NCBI GenBank assembly: GCA_947164995.1
Contig: CAMUYU010000008.1
Location: 1 to 45,464, forward strand
DNA: 45,464 bases
Source of the DNA: an uncultured Clostridia bacterium
Lineage (GTDB): Bacteria; Bacillota; Clostridia; TANB77; UBA1234
Direction: 5' to 3'
The translations under genes were made by a program, and so were the position numbers. Numbering within the stretch: position 1 is the first letter of the stretch; each line of letters begins with the position of its first letter. Positions 8,378-16,943 of this stretch are shown piece by piece. The notes beneath the pieces were generated by a model. It was not told the DNA's origin and did not search any database. It saw nothing but the letters and a program-made list of their open reading frames with translations.

Positions 8378-9787
8378 TTATATCTTTCTATATAATTTTA
8401 TATATTCTTCTGCTGATTTTTTCCAAGAAAAATCTAGTCCCATAACTCTCTTTGCAAGAGCTGTCCATTCTTCTTTATTTTTATATGTATCTAAAGCTAG
8501 ATTTGTAACTTCAGTTAAATCTTCGCTTCTACTATTAAAGAATGTAAAACCATTTCCTCTTTCTTTGTTTCCTAAATACCCTATTACAGTATCATTTAAT
8601 CCACCTGTTTTTCTTGCTATAGGAATTGTTCCATATCTAAATGAAATCAATTGTGAAAGTCCACATGGTTCAAATAATGATGGCATCAAAAAAATATCTG
8701 AAGCTGCATAAATTCTTTCTGCAAGCTCGCTATCAAAAATATCATTAATTGAAACTTTGTTTGGATGTCTTTCTCTTAATAAATATAGTCTATTTAAATA
8801 ATGGGTATCTCCTATACCAAGTTGAACAAATTGAATATCTTGGTCTAATATTTCTTTCATGCTTTCAATCAAAATGTCAAAGCCTTTATGATTTACAACT
8901 CTAGATATTATAGCAATCATAGGCACATCTTTAATTGGAAGTCCAAGCTGTTCTTGAAGTCTTGTCTTGTTATATTTTTTATTTTCAATTGTATCAGCAT
9001 TATAATTTTTAAAAATTAATTTGGAAGTTTCAGGGTTGTGTCTTTCGTAATCAATACCATTAATTATTCCAAATAATTTGTTTTGATCTTTTTTAAATTT
9101 TAATAAGCCTTCATAACCAAAACCATATTCTGGCGTTTGAATTTCTTGTGCATATGTATGGCTAACAGTAGTAACAATATCGGCATATAAAATTCCTGCT
9201 TTTGAAAAACTAAATTCGCCAAAGAATTCAAGTTTTTGAGGTGTCAAATAATAGTTAGGGTCCAAACCAAAATATTTAATGTTTTCCGCTTCAAATTTTC
9301 CGTTATATTCCATATTGTGAATTGTATAGATAATCTTTGCAGAATAGTTTTTATATACATCTCTCATCAAAACTGCTATTGGTCCTGTTTGCCAATCGTT
9401 TAGATGAATGATATCTGGATTAAACTCATCTATTATTTTGCATGCTACTTTATCAAAAAATGCAAATCTTTCCGCTTCATCAGGATGACAATACATACCT
9501 TCTCTATCAAAGTAATAAGCACTATCAACAAAATATGTGTTAAGTTCTTTTTCATCAATATGTTGAACATGTTTTTTTACAATAGCAGAAATATTTTTAT
9601 TGCACATTTCTATGCTATAGTCATTCACATATTCTAAACTTTGCCTTACTTCTCTATATTTTGGAGTGATAACTAAAACTTCATGCCCCATTTTAAGAAA
9701 TTCTTTTGGGAGAGAGCCTGCCACATCAGCAAGCCCTCCCGTTTTTGAATAAGGTGCAACTTCTCCCGATACGAAAACGATTTTCAT
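8378..9787 (-). CDS. glgA: Glycogen synthase (ADP-glucose type)
   Basis: This GT5-family enzyme extends alpha-1,4-glucan chains from ADP-glucose. The 469-residue length is typical. The N-terminus MKIVFVSGEVAPYSKTGGLADV contains the KTGGL nucleotide-sugar-binding motif. HLNDWQTG and YTIHN follow in the N-terminal half, and the C-terminal lobe holds PSLFEPCGLSQL with the conserved glutamate and GTIPIARKTGGLNDTV. A GGAG site sits six bases before the ATG. No other glycogen genes (glgB, glgC, glgD, glgP) are nearby. It follows the SLH gene after only 26 bases and precedes the RluB-type gene, an arrangement with no obvious functional logic. Confidence 0.96.
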   Translation of the reverse strand: MKIVFVSGEVAPYSKTGGLADVAGSLPKEFLKMGHEVLVITPKYREVRQSLEYVNDYSIEMCNKNISAIVKKHVQHIDEKELNTYFVDSAYYFDREGMYCHPDEAERFAFFDKVACKIIDEFNPDIIHLNDWQTGPIAVLMRDVYKNYSAKIIYTIHNMEYNGKFEAENIKYFGLDPNYYLTPQKLEFFGEFSFSKAGILYADIVTTVSHTYAQEIQTPEYGFGYEGLLKFKKDQNKLFGIINGIDYERHNPETSKLIFKNYNADTIENKKYNKTRLQEQLGLPIKDVPMIAIISRVVNHKGFDILIESMKEILDQDIQFVQLGIGDTHYLNRLYLLRERHPNKVSINDIFDSELAERIYAASDIFLMPSLFEPCGLSQLISFRYGTIPIARKTGGLNDTVIGYLGNKERGNGFTFFNSRSEDLTEVTNLALDTYKNKEEWTALAKRVMGLDFSWKKSAEEYIKLYRKI

Positions 9788-9813
9788 ATTTTTCTCCTTT
9801 GTACTTCTTTTAT

Positions 9814-12800
9814 TTATTGAGCTATTGTTCCTTTTGTTCCACCACCATAATGACGGTCCATTTCCCCACCTACTGCAAACGAACCAATATCTATTGTTTC
9901 TCCATCTTTTTCTAGAGTAACTTTAGCTGTATGGTGTGCTACAACTGCTGGATAATTACCTCTTGGATCTTTTACAAACCAAACTTCTTGTATTCCGCTT
10001 GCAGGAATAGTAATTATATCTCCATTAACTATAACTCCCGGTATTTCTTTATAAGCAGTCATTGGGTAATATGCATAATATGCTTTTATTTCTTCTCCAT
10101 TTCTTAATGATCTGCTAAGTTTTATAGTGTATCCCTCAGCATTTGAACCTGTTTTTGATAATATTTTTAGTTCTACAGGATTTATTACTTCAACTTTTAT
10201 TTGTGCAAATGTTTGCTCATCTGTTCCATTTTCAACTCTAAATAATAAAGTTCCTTCTTTAACTTGTTCTTCAGTAGCAGGTGTTTTCTTTCCTTCACTT
10301 TCAAACTTTTTGGTTCCTAATAACTCTATTATTTTGTTACCATTTACTACTAATTGTTTATTATTAACTTCAACGTAATCTAAATTCGAATCAACAACAA
10401 CTGCAACTTTTTCACCTTTTGCTAAATCTCTTGAGAAGTTAAGAGTAAGCTTTCCATTTTTAGAAACTTTTGCATTTGCCATAAATACTTCTGAAGTAGC
10501 TACTGGTACTTTCTCTGTATTAGATTGACTCTCATACTCATCTGTATAATTATATTTCATAGAATTAACAACTATTGGAAGTATTTGTACAGTAGCAGGA
10601 GTATTGTTTATAGCAGTTACTGTAATAAAGGCAATTGTTCTTTCATCACCTGATTTTTTAACTGTAAGAACTAATTGGAATGTTGAATCTTCTTTCTTTT
10701 GTGCAACTTCAACCATTTGATTGCCACTGATTGTAAATTCTTTTGATTTAGTATCTGCTGCATTTTTTGAAGATATTTCTTCACCATCTACCATTAAGTA
10801 TAATTTTTCATTGCTTTCTAATGCTCTTGAAAGTTTAACTTTAATCTTTCCATTATTTGATGTTTGTACTGAACTGTTAAAATATGGTGTTCCCATTGGT
10901 GCTGTTGCAACACCCATCATAATTGAACCATCTGGATTCACTTGTGAAGTTTCCAATCCAGTAACTATAATCATTTTTACAGGATCTGCTGGTTCAATAA
11001 TTTCAACTGTAACAATTGCAATTGTTTTTGAAACTCCATTTTCTTTTAATACTATTTCAATTTTTCTATCAGGGTCTACATTACCATTTCTTGCAACTGG
11101 ATAATACTCATTTGCAACTCTATGATATTCCATTATTTCATTATCATCTATGTTAATAGAAGCACCATTTATAGAACAGTTCTTTAATGGTTTTGAATAA
11201 TATTCGTTATATGTAGCTTCGATTTCTTGTCCATCTGTCAATGGAGTATATAGACTTAAATTAATGTTTCCTTCTCTTGAAACTTTTGCACTTGATCTAA
11301 ATACAGCAGGTGCATATTCAGGGTTTGAAGCATGTCCAAGACCTAAACGCTTGCCTTCTTCTGTAATATAATCATAAGATATTCCATAAATGAAATTACC
11401 TTTTTCTTCTACAGTAGGTTCTATAACAATAAATGTTAAGAAACCAATTGTTCTTTCATCGTTTGGATTTGTAACCATAAGAACAAGTTTCTTTTCTGTA
11501 GGATTTGTTTCTTTAAAGAAGTTTATCAAATCATTGTCTTTAATCTTTATAGTATTACCATCTATAGTAAAATCTTCAAATGAATAATTTGTTCCTTCTA
11601 ATGCAAATACAACTTTTTCTTCATCTGTTTTTATATTTCTTGAAAGCTTAATATTAACGCTTCCGTTTTTTGAAATTGAAACACCTTTATTTGTGTAATA
11701 AGCTGAACCCATAGGAGCATTTGAAACACCCATCATCATACGACCTTGTGAATCTGTATAACTTAAGTCTAATGATGATACATAAATTGCTGCAACTGGA
11801 TTTTCGATTTCTACTATTGTAACTTTGATGTTTCCTAATAGTACCGTTTCCTCTCCATTGTTGAAGTAAACTTCTATTTTTCTATCTGGATCATTTGTAC
11901 TTACTTTTGCAGCTGGGAATTGACTCATAGCTACTCTATGATAATCCATGATTTCGTTGTCATCTATAGTGATTTCAGCACCATTTACAGTTGCTTTTTT
12001 TAGAATTGTTGGATAATATTCGTTGTATTTAACTTCTATACTTTCATTTGATTTTAATGGAAAAGCTAATTTAATCTTTATATTACCTTTTCTAGAAACT
12101 TGAACTTTACTATTAAATACACTTGTTGCTGCAGCGGCTGTAGCTGCTTGTTGTGTAGGAATACCATCATTACTATATGATGTTGAACTCATAGCTGAAA
12201 TGTAGTTTATTTCAGAACTTTTTATAGCTGGTGGTTCTATTATTTCAACTTCTTTATCAAAATCAACTACTGTCCAGTCAACAACTTCCATTTTATCTTC
12301 TTCAACTAAAGTCTTTGTAACCAATGTAGTTGATTCTGCTCTTGTTAGAGGATCTTCTGCTCTAAAGGTATTATCATCATAACCACTTATATATCCATTT
12401 TGATAAGCAATAGCTACATATTTTTTGTATTTTTCTGGTATTTCTTCATTATCTATAAAGTTTTCAATTACTGTGTCGTCGTACTTATTGTCACCTTTGC
12501 CCATAGCTAAAACCATAGCCATAGTCATTTCAGCTCTTGTTGCTGGAGCTGAAGGGTCGAAGTAAGTTTTACCATCTTCTGTACGATCAGATAAATAATC
12601 ACTAACCGCATTTACGTATGGATAATACCAATCATCTTTTGATACATCTTCAAATTTTGTATTACTTTTTGCTTTTTTAGTATCAATTTTAAATGACTCT
12701 GTTAATATTTTTGCAAATTCCGCTCTTGTAATTGTTCCACTTGGGTTAAATGAGCCATCTTCATAACCATTGATTACTCCTTCGTTTACCATTGAATAAA

Positions 12801-12918
12801 CGTAGTTATAAGCCCAGTGATCTTTTGGTAAATCCTTAAATGTTAATGATGTTGCTGCACTTGCGATTGAAAATAGTGATATCATCATTACTAATAGTGC
12901 AAAAACTATTTTTTTCAT
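9814..12918 (-). CDS. S-layer homology protein with alternating repeats
   Basis: This 1034-residue surface protein has a signal peptide (ends SIASAA, about residue 22). Three SLH domains follow (about 23-72, 85-139 and 150-203), with TRAEF, TRAEM and TRAES at their ends. SLH domains bind pyruvylated secondary wall polymers. The rest is a run of beta-rich repeats of 110-150 residues. Repeats 1 and 3 are close relatives (VKYNEYYPTILKK versus ATYNEYYSKPLKN, both with DDNEIM(D/E)YHRVA). Repeats 2 and 4 are another pair (MMMGVSNAPMGSAYY versus IMMGVATAPMGTPYF). Two more divergent copies follow. The protein ends with a Gly-rich tail. The GAGGA ribosome site precedes the ATG. It is probably an S-layer component or wall-bound adhesin. 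Confidence 0.92.
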   Translation of the reverse strand: MKKIVFALLVMMISLFSIASAATSLTFKDLPKDHWAYNYVYSMVNEGVINGYEDGSFNPSGTITRAEFAKILTESFKIDTKKAKSNTKFEDVSKDDWYYPYVNAVSDYLSDRTEDGKTYFDPSAPATRAEMTMAMVLAMGKGDNKYDDTVIENFIDNEEIPEKYKKYVAIAYQNGYISGYDDNTFRAEDPLTRAESTTLVTKTLVEEDKMEVVDWTVVDFDKEVEIIEPPAIKSSEINYISAMSSTSYSNDGIPTQQAATAAAATSVFNSKVQVSRKGNIKIKLAFPLKSNESIEVKYNEYYPTILKKATVNGAEITIDDNEIMDYHRVAMSQFPAAKVSTNDPDRKIEVYFNNGEETVLLGNIKVTIVEIENPVAAIYVSSLDLSYTDSQGRMMMGVSNAPMGSAYYTNKGVSISKNGSVNIKLSRNIKTDEEKVVFALEGTNYSFEDFTIDGNTIKIKDNDLINFFKETNPTEKKLVLMVTNPNDERTIGFLTFIVIEPTVEEKGNFIYGISYDYITEEGKRLGLGHASNPEYAPAVFRSSAKVSREGNINLSLYTPLTDGQEIEATYNEYYSKPLKNCSINGASINIDDNEIMEYHRVANEYYPVARNGNVDPDRKIEIVLKENGVSKTIAIVTVEIIEPADPVKMIIVTGLETSQVNPDGSIMMGVATAPMGTPYFNSSVQTSNNGKIKVKLSRALESNEKLYLMVDGEEISSKNAADTKSKEFTISGNQMVEVAQKKEDSTFQLVLTVKKSGDERTIAFITVTAINNTPATVQILPIVVNSMKYNYTDEYESQSNTEKVPVATSEVFMANAKVSKNGKLTLNFSRDLAKGEKVAVVVDSNLDYVEVNNKQLVVNGNKIIELLGTKKFESEGKKTPATEEQVKEGTLLFRVENGTDEQTFAQIKVEVINPVELKILSKTGSNAEGYTIKLSRSLRNGEEIKAYYAYYPMTAYKEIPGVIVNGDIITIPASGIQEVWFVKDPRGNYPAVVAHHTAKVTLEKDGETIDIGSFAVGGEMDRHYGGGTKGTIAQ

Positions 12919-13008
12919 AAATCAGTCCTCTTTTCATATTTATTTGCACAAAATGTGCATAATACTCAAAAATATTCTACCATATTACTATTCAATCAAA
13001 TATTAATT

Positions 13009-13920
13009 TTATGTTAAAATTTCAAGCTTTTTTATTACGTTTTCAAACTCTTTTGGAAGTGGTGCTTCAAATTCCATCCACTTCTTTGAAGTTGGATGAG
13101 TAAAACCTAAAATCTTGCTGTGAAGCATTTGTGACGTTACTCCAAAAGGATTTTTGCCACTTGAATATGTGCTGTCTCCTACTACAGGAAATCCAATTTG
13201 TGAAAAGTGAACTCTTATTTGGTGTGTTCTTCCAGTTTTTAAAAGTACTTCAACTAATGTGTATCCTTCTTTAAATCTTTTTAAAACTTTAAATTCTGTA
13301 TGAGCTTCTTTTCCCTCTTTATCTACAGACATCTTTTTCCTATCTATTTTAGACCTTGCAATTGGCATATCTATAACGCCTTTTTCTTCTTTTATTATTC
13401 CTTTGACAAGTGCCCAATAAATCTTTTTTGTTGTTCTATTTTTTATTTGTTCTGCAATGCTTTCATGAGCATAATTATTCTTTGCAATTACTAAACAACC
13501 TGTTGTATTTTTATCTAATCTATGAATTATTCCAGGTCTAAAATCTTCTGTTCCATCAGATAAATCATGCTTACCTAAAACGGCATTAACAAGCGTGCCA
13601 GATGTCACTCCGCTTCCAGGATGCACCACCATATCTTTAGGTTTATTTACAACTATAATGTCTTCATCTTCGTATAGGATATCTATCTTTATATCCTCAG
13701 CTTTTAATTCTCCAGATGTAGTTTTTGTTGCATCATCCGGGACAAAAATACTATCGTTTTCTTTTACTTTATATGAAACTTTTGAAGGTTTATCGTTCAC
13801 CAAAATTTTTTCTTCATTTATTAATTTTTGTGCAAGCGTTCTTGAAATCTTTTCATCACATTTTGAAACAAATGCATCAAGACGTACACCTTGATTTTCT
13901 CCATTAACTATAAATACCAT
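13009..13920 (-). CDS. rluD: 23S rRNA pseudouridine synthase, RluD family
   Basis: This RluA/RluD-family enzyme makes pseudouridines in 23S rRNA. The 303 residues comprise an N-terminal S4 domain (RLDAFVSKCDEKISRTLAQKL) and a catalytic domain with HRLDKNTTGCLVIAKN. The aspartate of the HRLD motif is the nucleophile. KTGRTHQIRVH, characteristic of the family, follows. A CGGAGGA site lies just upstream of the ATG. In most Bacillota rluD follows lspA, but here the upstream gene is a PurA homologue with its own terminator. Members acting on other 23S positions share this architecture, so the exact target is by family only. Confidence 0.93.
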   Translation of the reverse strand: MVFIVNGENQGVRLDAFVSKCDEKISRTLAQKLINEEKILVNDKPSKVSYKVKENDSIFVPDDATKTTSGELKAEDIKIDILYEDEDIIVVNKPKDMVVHPGSGVTSGTLVNAVLGKHDLSDGTEDFRPGIIHRLDKNTTGCLVIAKNNYAHESIAEQIKNRTTKKIYWALVKGIIKEEKGVIDMPIARSKIDRKKMSVDKEGKEAHTEFKVLKRFKEGYTLVEVLLKTGRTHQIRVHFSQIGFPVVGDSTYSSGKNPFGVTSQMLHSKILGFTHPTSKKWMEFEAPLPKEFENVIKKLEILT

Positions 13921-13950
13921 TTGTCATTCCTCCGTTATGCAAATTATATA

Positions 13951-13990
13951 AAAAAATGCTATGAATTGCAAATTAGCAACTCATAGCATT
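13951..13990 (-). terminator. Rho-independent terminator after the PurA homologue
   Basis: AATGCTATGA/TCATAGCATT pair as a ten-base stem, with an inner TTGC/GCAA stem. A run of T follows on the minus strand. The structure starts ten bases after the stop codon at 14000. Confidence 0.9.
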
Positions 13991-13999
13991 TTATAAAAA

Positions 14000-15607
14000 T
14001 TACTTTTCTTGTGACCTTGTAATAAAGATTTTATCTTCTCTCGTAGGTCCATAAGAAACAAGAGTAATAGAAACTCCTGTCAGCGCCGAAAGAAGATTAA
14101 TATAGTTTTGGCAATGTGCTTCTATAAACCTGTCGTTTGTGTAGGTCTTTAAAATAGCACGTTTCCAGCCATGCACACTTATATATATGGGTGTGCAGTA
14201 TTCAAGATATCCTTTTAAATGAGTTGAATTACGCCTTATATTTGTAATGATAACATTTTTCTCGTTATCAAAATAATAGTCAAAAAGCGAGGCAAACTTT
14301 GGATCAATAAGTCCAGTATATAGATAGCTATTGCAAACTTTAACTTCTTCTAAGCCATTTAGCATATCTATACATGTAAGCCACAATTCATTTACTTTAT
14401 TGACTTTTTGAGCATATCTAAAGAGAACTGCATCAAACCAACCATAACGAAATGTGCCATTCCAATAGTTGTTTTCTTCACTCTTATCTTCAAGATGATC
14501 TTCTAAAAAACTATCTTCCGTGGGCAATATTCCAAAACCATGCCTAGCATAATATGCCCTTGCAACACCAATCTTATGATTATGTGCTTGAAAAGATGCA
14601 TTTGTATTTTTCTTTAAAATCTCTTCTGTATCCTTTGCAAACTTTAGGGCATAATTAATGCTTGTATCTAATTCAGTGGTGCTGGGCTTTATACCATATT
14701 TTTTATCTATCATGACTCCTTGCGAGCCTTCATAAATAACACGATAATTCTCCAAGGCACGTTTAACAGCATGAGTTTTAGATTTTTGCCATTGAACGCC
14801 TTCTATATAATCTCTATGCACACATTCAAAGTCATTTATCGTATGGCATAAAGACTTATACTTATCCATATTCTTTACAAACTTTCTATAAGCACTTACT
14901 GCAAGTTGCTCATATCGAGTCGGCATAGACAAAAAGTACAAATCCTCTTCAATTTTATCTTTCAAAAAATTCGGAGTATTTTCTCTAATTACTTTTTGAT
15001 GAGCATTGTAAAAATCCATCATATAAGCTTGTAGAGCCATATATTTTTTTACAAGTTCATCAACACTATCCTTTTCTTTAGCTTCAAGAAAATCTTTGAT
15101 TTGTACTCCAAGATGGCCATACTTTCTAAATACTCTTCCGCCTTTAGAAGTCTCTTGCGAAATATACTCCATATATCTTGCTTCACTAACGCCAGTTCCT
15201 AAAGAACCTCTCCGATGATTTCCTTTCGACAGTTCTCTAAGTTGATTCATTAGTTTATGATACGGAGTAACAACATAACATTCAGGAGAAATATAAACCT
15301 GAGAAACTATTTGTTCTTCAACTCTATTTGCCTTATTTGAAAAAGAGTTAACTTCTTTAAATAGCTCATCAAGATTAACAATCATATTTGAAGAAAGATA
15401 AGTCTTAGTTTGAGGACAAAACATCCCCGAACCTAATTGTGAAAACTTGTGTTTTTTTCGATTAGGCATCACAACAGTATGGGATGCTTGAGAGCCTCCA
15501 CCATACCGCACAATAAGAGAAGCCTTATATCGATTAGACAAAAAATCTATAACAGTACCTTTTCCTTCATCACCGAATTGCATTCCGCAAATAATATAAT
15601 TGTGCAT
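14000..15607 (-). CDS. Divergent adenylosuccinate synthetase homologue
   Basis: This protein has the full PurA fold in 535 residues, longer than the usual 425-430. PurA joins IMP and aspartate using GTP. Conserved here are GDEGKG with Asp13, the VRYGGGSQASHT loop with His43 (the second catalytic residue in PurA), GSLGTGVSEA in place of TTGRGIGPA, and YEGSQG. Near the C-terminus are GWFDAV, LNGLEEVKVC and GVSITLVSYGP. The aspartate-binding loop before GWFDAV, normally TTGRxRR, is reduced to NGTFRY with a single Arg. About 100 residues are inserted in the middle. GGAGGG precedes the ATG at 15607; the frame extends to a TTG at 15622, which has no ribosome site. It is probably not the housekeeping PurA, and its acceptor and donor substrates may differ. 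Confidence 0.85.
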   Translation of the reverse strand: MHNYIICGMQFGDEGKGTVIDFLSNRYKASLIVRYGGGSQASHTVVMPNRKKHKFSQLGSGMFCPQTKTYLSSNMIVNLDELFKEVNSFSNKANRVEEQIVSQVYISPECYVVTPYHKLMNQLRELSKGNHRRGSLGTGVSEARYMEYISQETSKGGRVFRKYGHLGVQIKDFLEAKEKDSVDELVKKYMALQAYMMDFYNAHQKVIRENTPNFLKDKIEEDLYFLSMPTRYEQLAVSAYRKFVKNMDKYKSLCHTINDFECVHRDYIEGVQWQKSKTHAVKRALENYRVIYEGSQGVMIDKKYGIKPSTTELDTSINYALKFAKDTEEILKKNTNASFQAHNHKIGVARAYYARHGFGILPTEDSFLEDHLEDKSEENNYWNGTFRYGWFDAVLFRYAQKVNKVNELWLTCIDMLNGLEEVKVCNSYLYTGLIDPKFASLFDYYFDNEKNVIITNIRRNSTHLKGYLEYCTPIYISVHGWKRAILKTYTNDRFIEAHCQNYINLLSALTGVSITLVSYGPTREDKIFITRSQEK

Positions 15608-15708
15608 ACGACAACCCTCCAAAAAGATTCTATACGTTATTTTTGTTTTTTATTATTTCTATGCTCCTTCCATTACCAGAGTTTCTATAAGTTTTATTTA
15701 GCGTAGCG

Positions 15709-15737
15709 ATTATATCACGAGATTTCGCAAAAAACAA
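15709..15737 (-). promoter_or_regulatory. Probable promoter of the PurA homologue
   Basis: A perfect TATAAT (15709-15714) lies 17 bases from TTGTTT (15732-15737) on the minus strand. It is about 100 bases upstream of the start codon, giving a long untranslated leader. Confidence 0.5.
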
Positions 15738-15760
15738 GAGCAAAAGCCCGAACTTTGGGC

Positions 15761-15787
15761 AAAAAAAATCCCCAGAAATCTGGGGAT
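15761..15787 (-). terminator. Rho-independent terminator of the rpsF-ssb-rpsR operon
   Basis: A nine-base-pair stem ATCCCCAGA/TCTGGGGAT is followed on the minus strand by eight T. It lies a few bases after the rpsR stop. Confidence 0.93.
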
Positions 15788-15794
15788 ATAATTT

Positions 15795-16079
15795 TTACTC
15801 TGCTGTGAATGGTAATAGAGCAACTTGTCTTGCTCTTTTAATAGCTACTGTTACTTCTCTTTGATGTTTTGCACAAAGACCTGTAACTCTTCTTGGTAAG
15901 ATTTTACCTTTTTCACTAATAAATTTCTTAAGCTTCTCAGCATCTTTATAATCAATAACTGCACTTTTATCTGCACAATACATGCAAACTTTTTTCTTGA
16001 TTCTTCTTACTCTTGGCATAGAATCATCATCGTTATTGTTTTTTCTATTATTGAATTTTCTTGGTTTCTTATCTGCCAT
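15795..16079 (-). CDS. rpsR: 30S ribosomal protein S18
   Basis: S18 is a small-subunit protein that pairs with S6 on the platform. The 94-residue form has a basic, Asn-rich N-terminal extension. The core follows, with VCMYCADK and GLCAKHQ forming a probable zinc site, then [14 protein letters not shown], the family signature. The frame extends to 16121, but GGAGG lies before the ATG at 16079 (MADKKPRKF), so that start is preferred. It is the last gene of the conserved rpsF-ssb-rpsR operon, ends at a strong terminator, and is separated from ssb by 22 bases. Confidence 0.97.
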   Translation of the reverse strand: MADKKPRKFNNRKNNNDDDSMPRVRRIKKKVCMYCADKSAVIDYKDAEKLKKFISEKGKILPRRVTGLCAKHQREVTVAIKRARQVALLPFTAE

Positions 16080-16101
16080 TTTATTTGCCTCCTTCCAATT
16101 A

Positions 16102-16539
16102 TTAGAATGGTAAATCGTCATCTGTTACTGGAGTAAAGTCGCTTGCACCTTCTTGTGCATTAAATGGAGCATCTACTCCGCTAAATGGATTAGCAGAACC
16201 TGTGCTTCCTTCACCATCTTTACGAGAATCAGCGAAATATGTTTCTTCTGCAACTACTTCTGTAACGTAAACTTTCTTTCCATCCTTATCATCATAATTT
16301 CTTGTTTGAAGTCTACCAACTACTCCCACTTGTTGACCTTTTTTAAAGTACTTGCTACAAAACTCTCCTGTTTTGTCCCAAGCTACAACATTGAAAAAGT
16401 CTGCTGTTTGATCTGCACCTTGACGAGCAAATCTTCTGTTTACAGCAAGTGAAAAAGTACATACAAGTGTGTTATTTGTGGTAGTGTACCTAACTTCAGG
16501 GTCTCTAGTTAATCTTCCCATTAAAATTACTTTGTTCAT
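16102..16539 (-). CDS. ssb: Single-stranded DNA-binding protein
   Basis: The protein binds single-stranded DNA during replication and repair. The 145 residues have an N-terminal OB fold ([43 protein letters not shown]). A low-complexity linker and the acidic tip DDDLPF follow. The tip is the conserved docking site for partner proteins. GGAGA precedes the ATG. It lies between rpsF and rpsR, the standard order in Bacillota. Confidence 0.98.
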   Translation of the reverse strand: MNKVILMGRLTRDPEVRYTTTNNTLVCTFSLAVNRRFARQGADQTADFFNVVAWDKTGEFCSKYFKKGQQVGVVGRLQTRNYDDKDGKKVYVTEVVAEETYFADSRKDGEGSTGSANPFSGVDAPFNAQEGASDFTPVTDDDLPF

Positions 16540-16563
16540 AAATCGTAAATCTCCTTTTTAAAA

Positions 16564-16845
16564 TTAATCTTTCTTTACAATTATATGCTTAATAATTTCG
16601 TCTGTGATGTTATAAACTCTGTTTAATTCATCAATAAACTCTGGGTTGCTACTAAAGTTAATTAGTACATAGTATCCTTCATTGTTCTTTTGGATAGGAT
16701 AAGCTAATTTTCTTCTTCCCCATACCTCTGTAGATTCAACTTTGCCTTCTTTACCGATCATTTCTGTGAATTTATCAGTAACTCCAGCACAAGCTGCGTC
16801 ATCTAGATTAGGATTGATGATAATTATTGTTTCGTAATTATTCAT
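16564..16845 (-). CDS. rpsF: 30S ribosomal protein S6
   Basis: This small-subunit protein forms a heterodimer with S18. The 93 residues show NYETIIIINPNLDD at the start, the WGRRKLAYPIQKNNEGYYVLI signature, and a C-terminal IIKHIIVKKD. An AAGGAGGTG ribosome site lies just upstream. It is the first gene of the operon with ssb and rpsR. A promoter and a structured leader precede it. The leader resembles the S6:S18-binding autoregulatory element known from many bacteria. Confidence 0.97.
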   Translation of the reverse strand: MNNYETIIIINPNLDDAACAGVTDKFTEMIGKEGKVESTEVWGRRKLAYPIQKNNEGYYVLINFSSNPEFIDELNRVYNITDEIIKHIIVKKD

Positions 16846-16861
16846 TTTTGCACCTCCTTTT

Positions 16862-16900
16862 GGACTAATCGGCCCTACCTTTTAAGTAGAGCAAGTCGGC
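16862..16900 (-). promoter_or_regulatory. Putative S6:S18-binding leader of rpsF
   Basis: In the minus-strand RNA, GCUCUAC pairs with GUAGGGC around an A-rich loop, flanked by GACU/AGUC. An asymmetric bulge on the 3-prime side carries CCG at the stem junction. That CCG bulge is the hallmark of the S6:S18 autoregulatory element. The match was judged by eye, without a covariance model. Confidence 0.45.
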
Positions 16901-16914
16901 TTAACCGCGCATAT

Positions 16915-16943
16915 AATATACCACGAAGACTTTTAAATTGCAA
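16915..16943 (-). promoter_or_regulatory. Promoter of rpsF-ssb-rpsR
   Basis: TTGCAA (16938-16943) and TATATT (16915-16920) are spaced by exactly 17 bases on the minus strand. The -35 box overlaps the last codons of the RNase E/G-like gene. Confidence 0.6.

Noticed and set aside
12946-12960. TGCACA/TGTGCA palindrome before the SLH gene as an operator
   Set aside because: It is short and sits in AT-rich sequence with no convincing promoter beside it.
15746-15760. GCCC/GGGC hairpin as a second terminator near the PurA homologue promoter
   Set aside because: The stem is only four pairs and is followed by a broken T run; the strong hairpin next to it explains the site.
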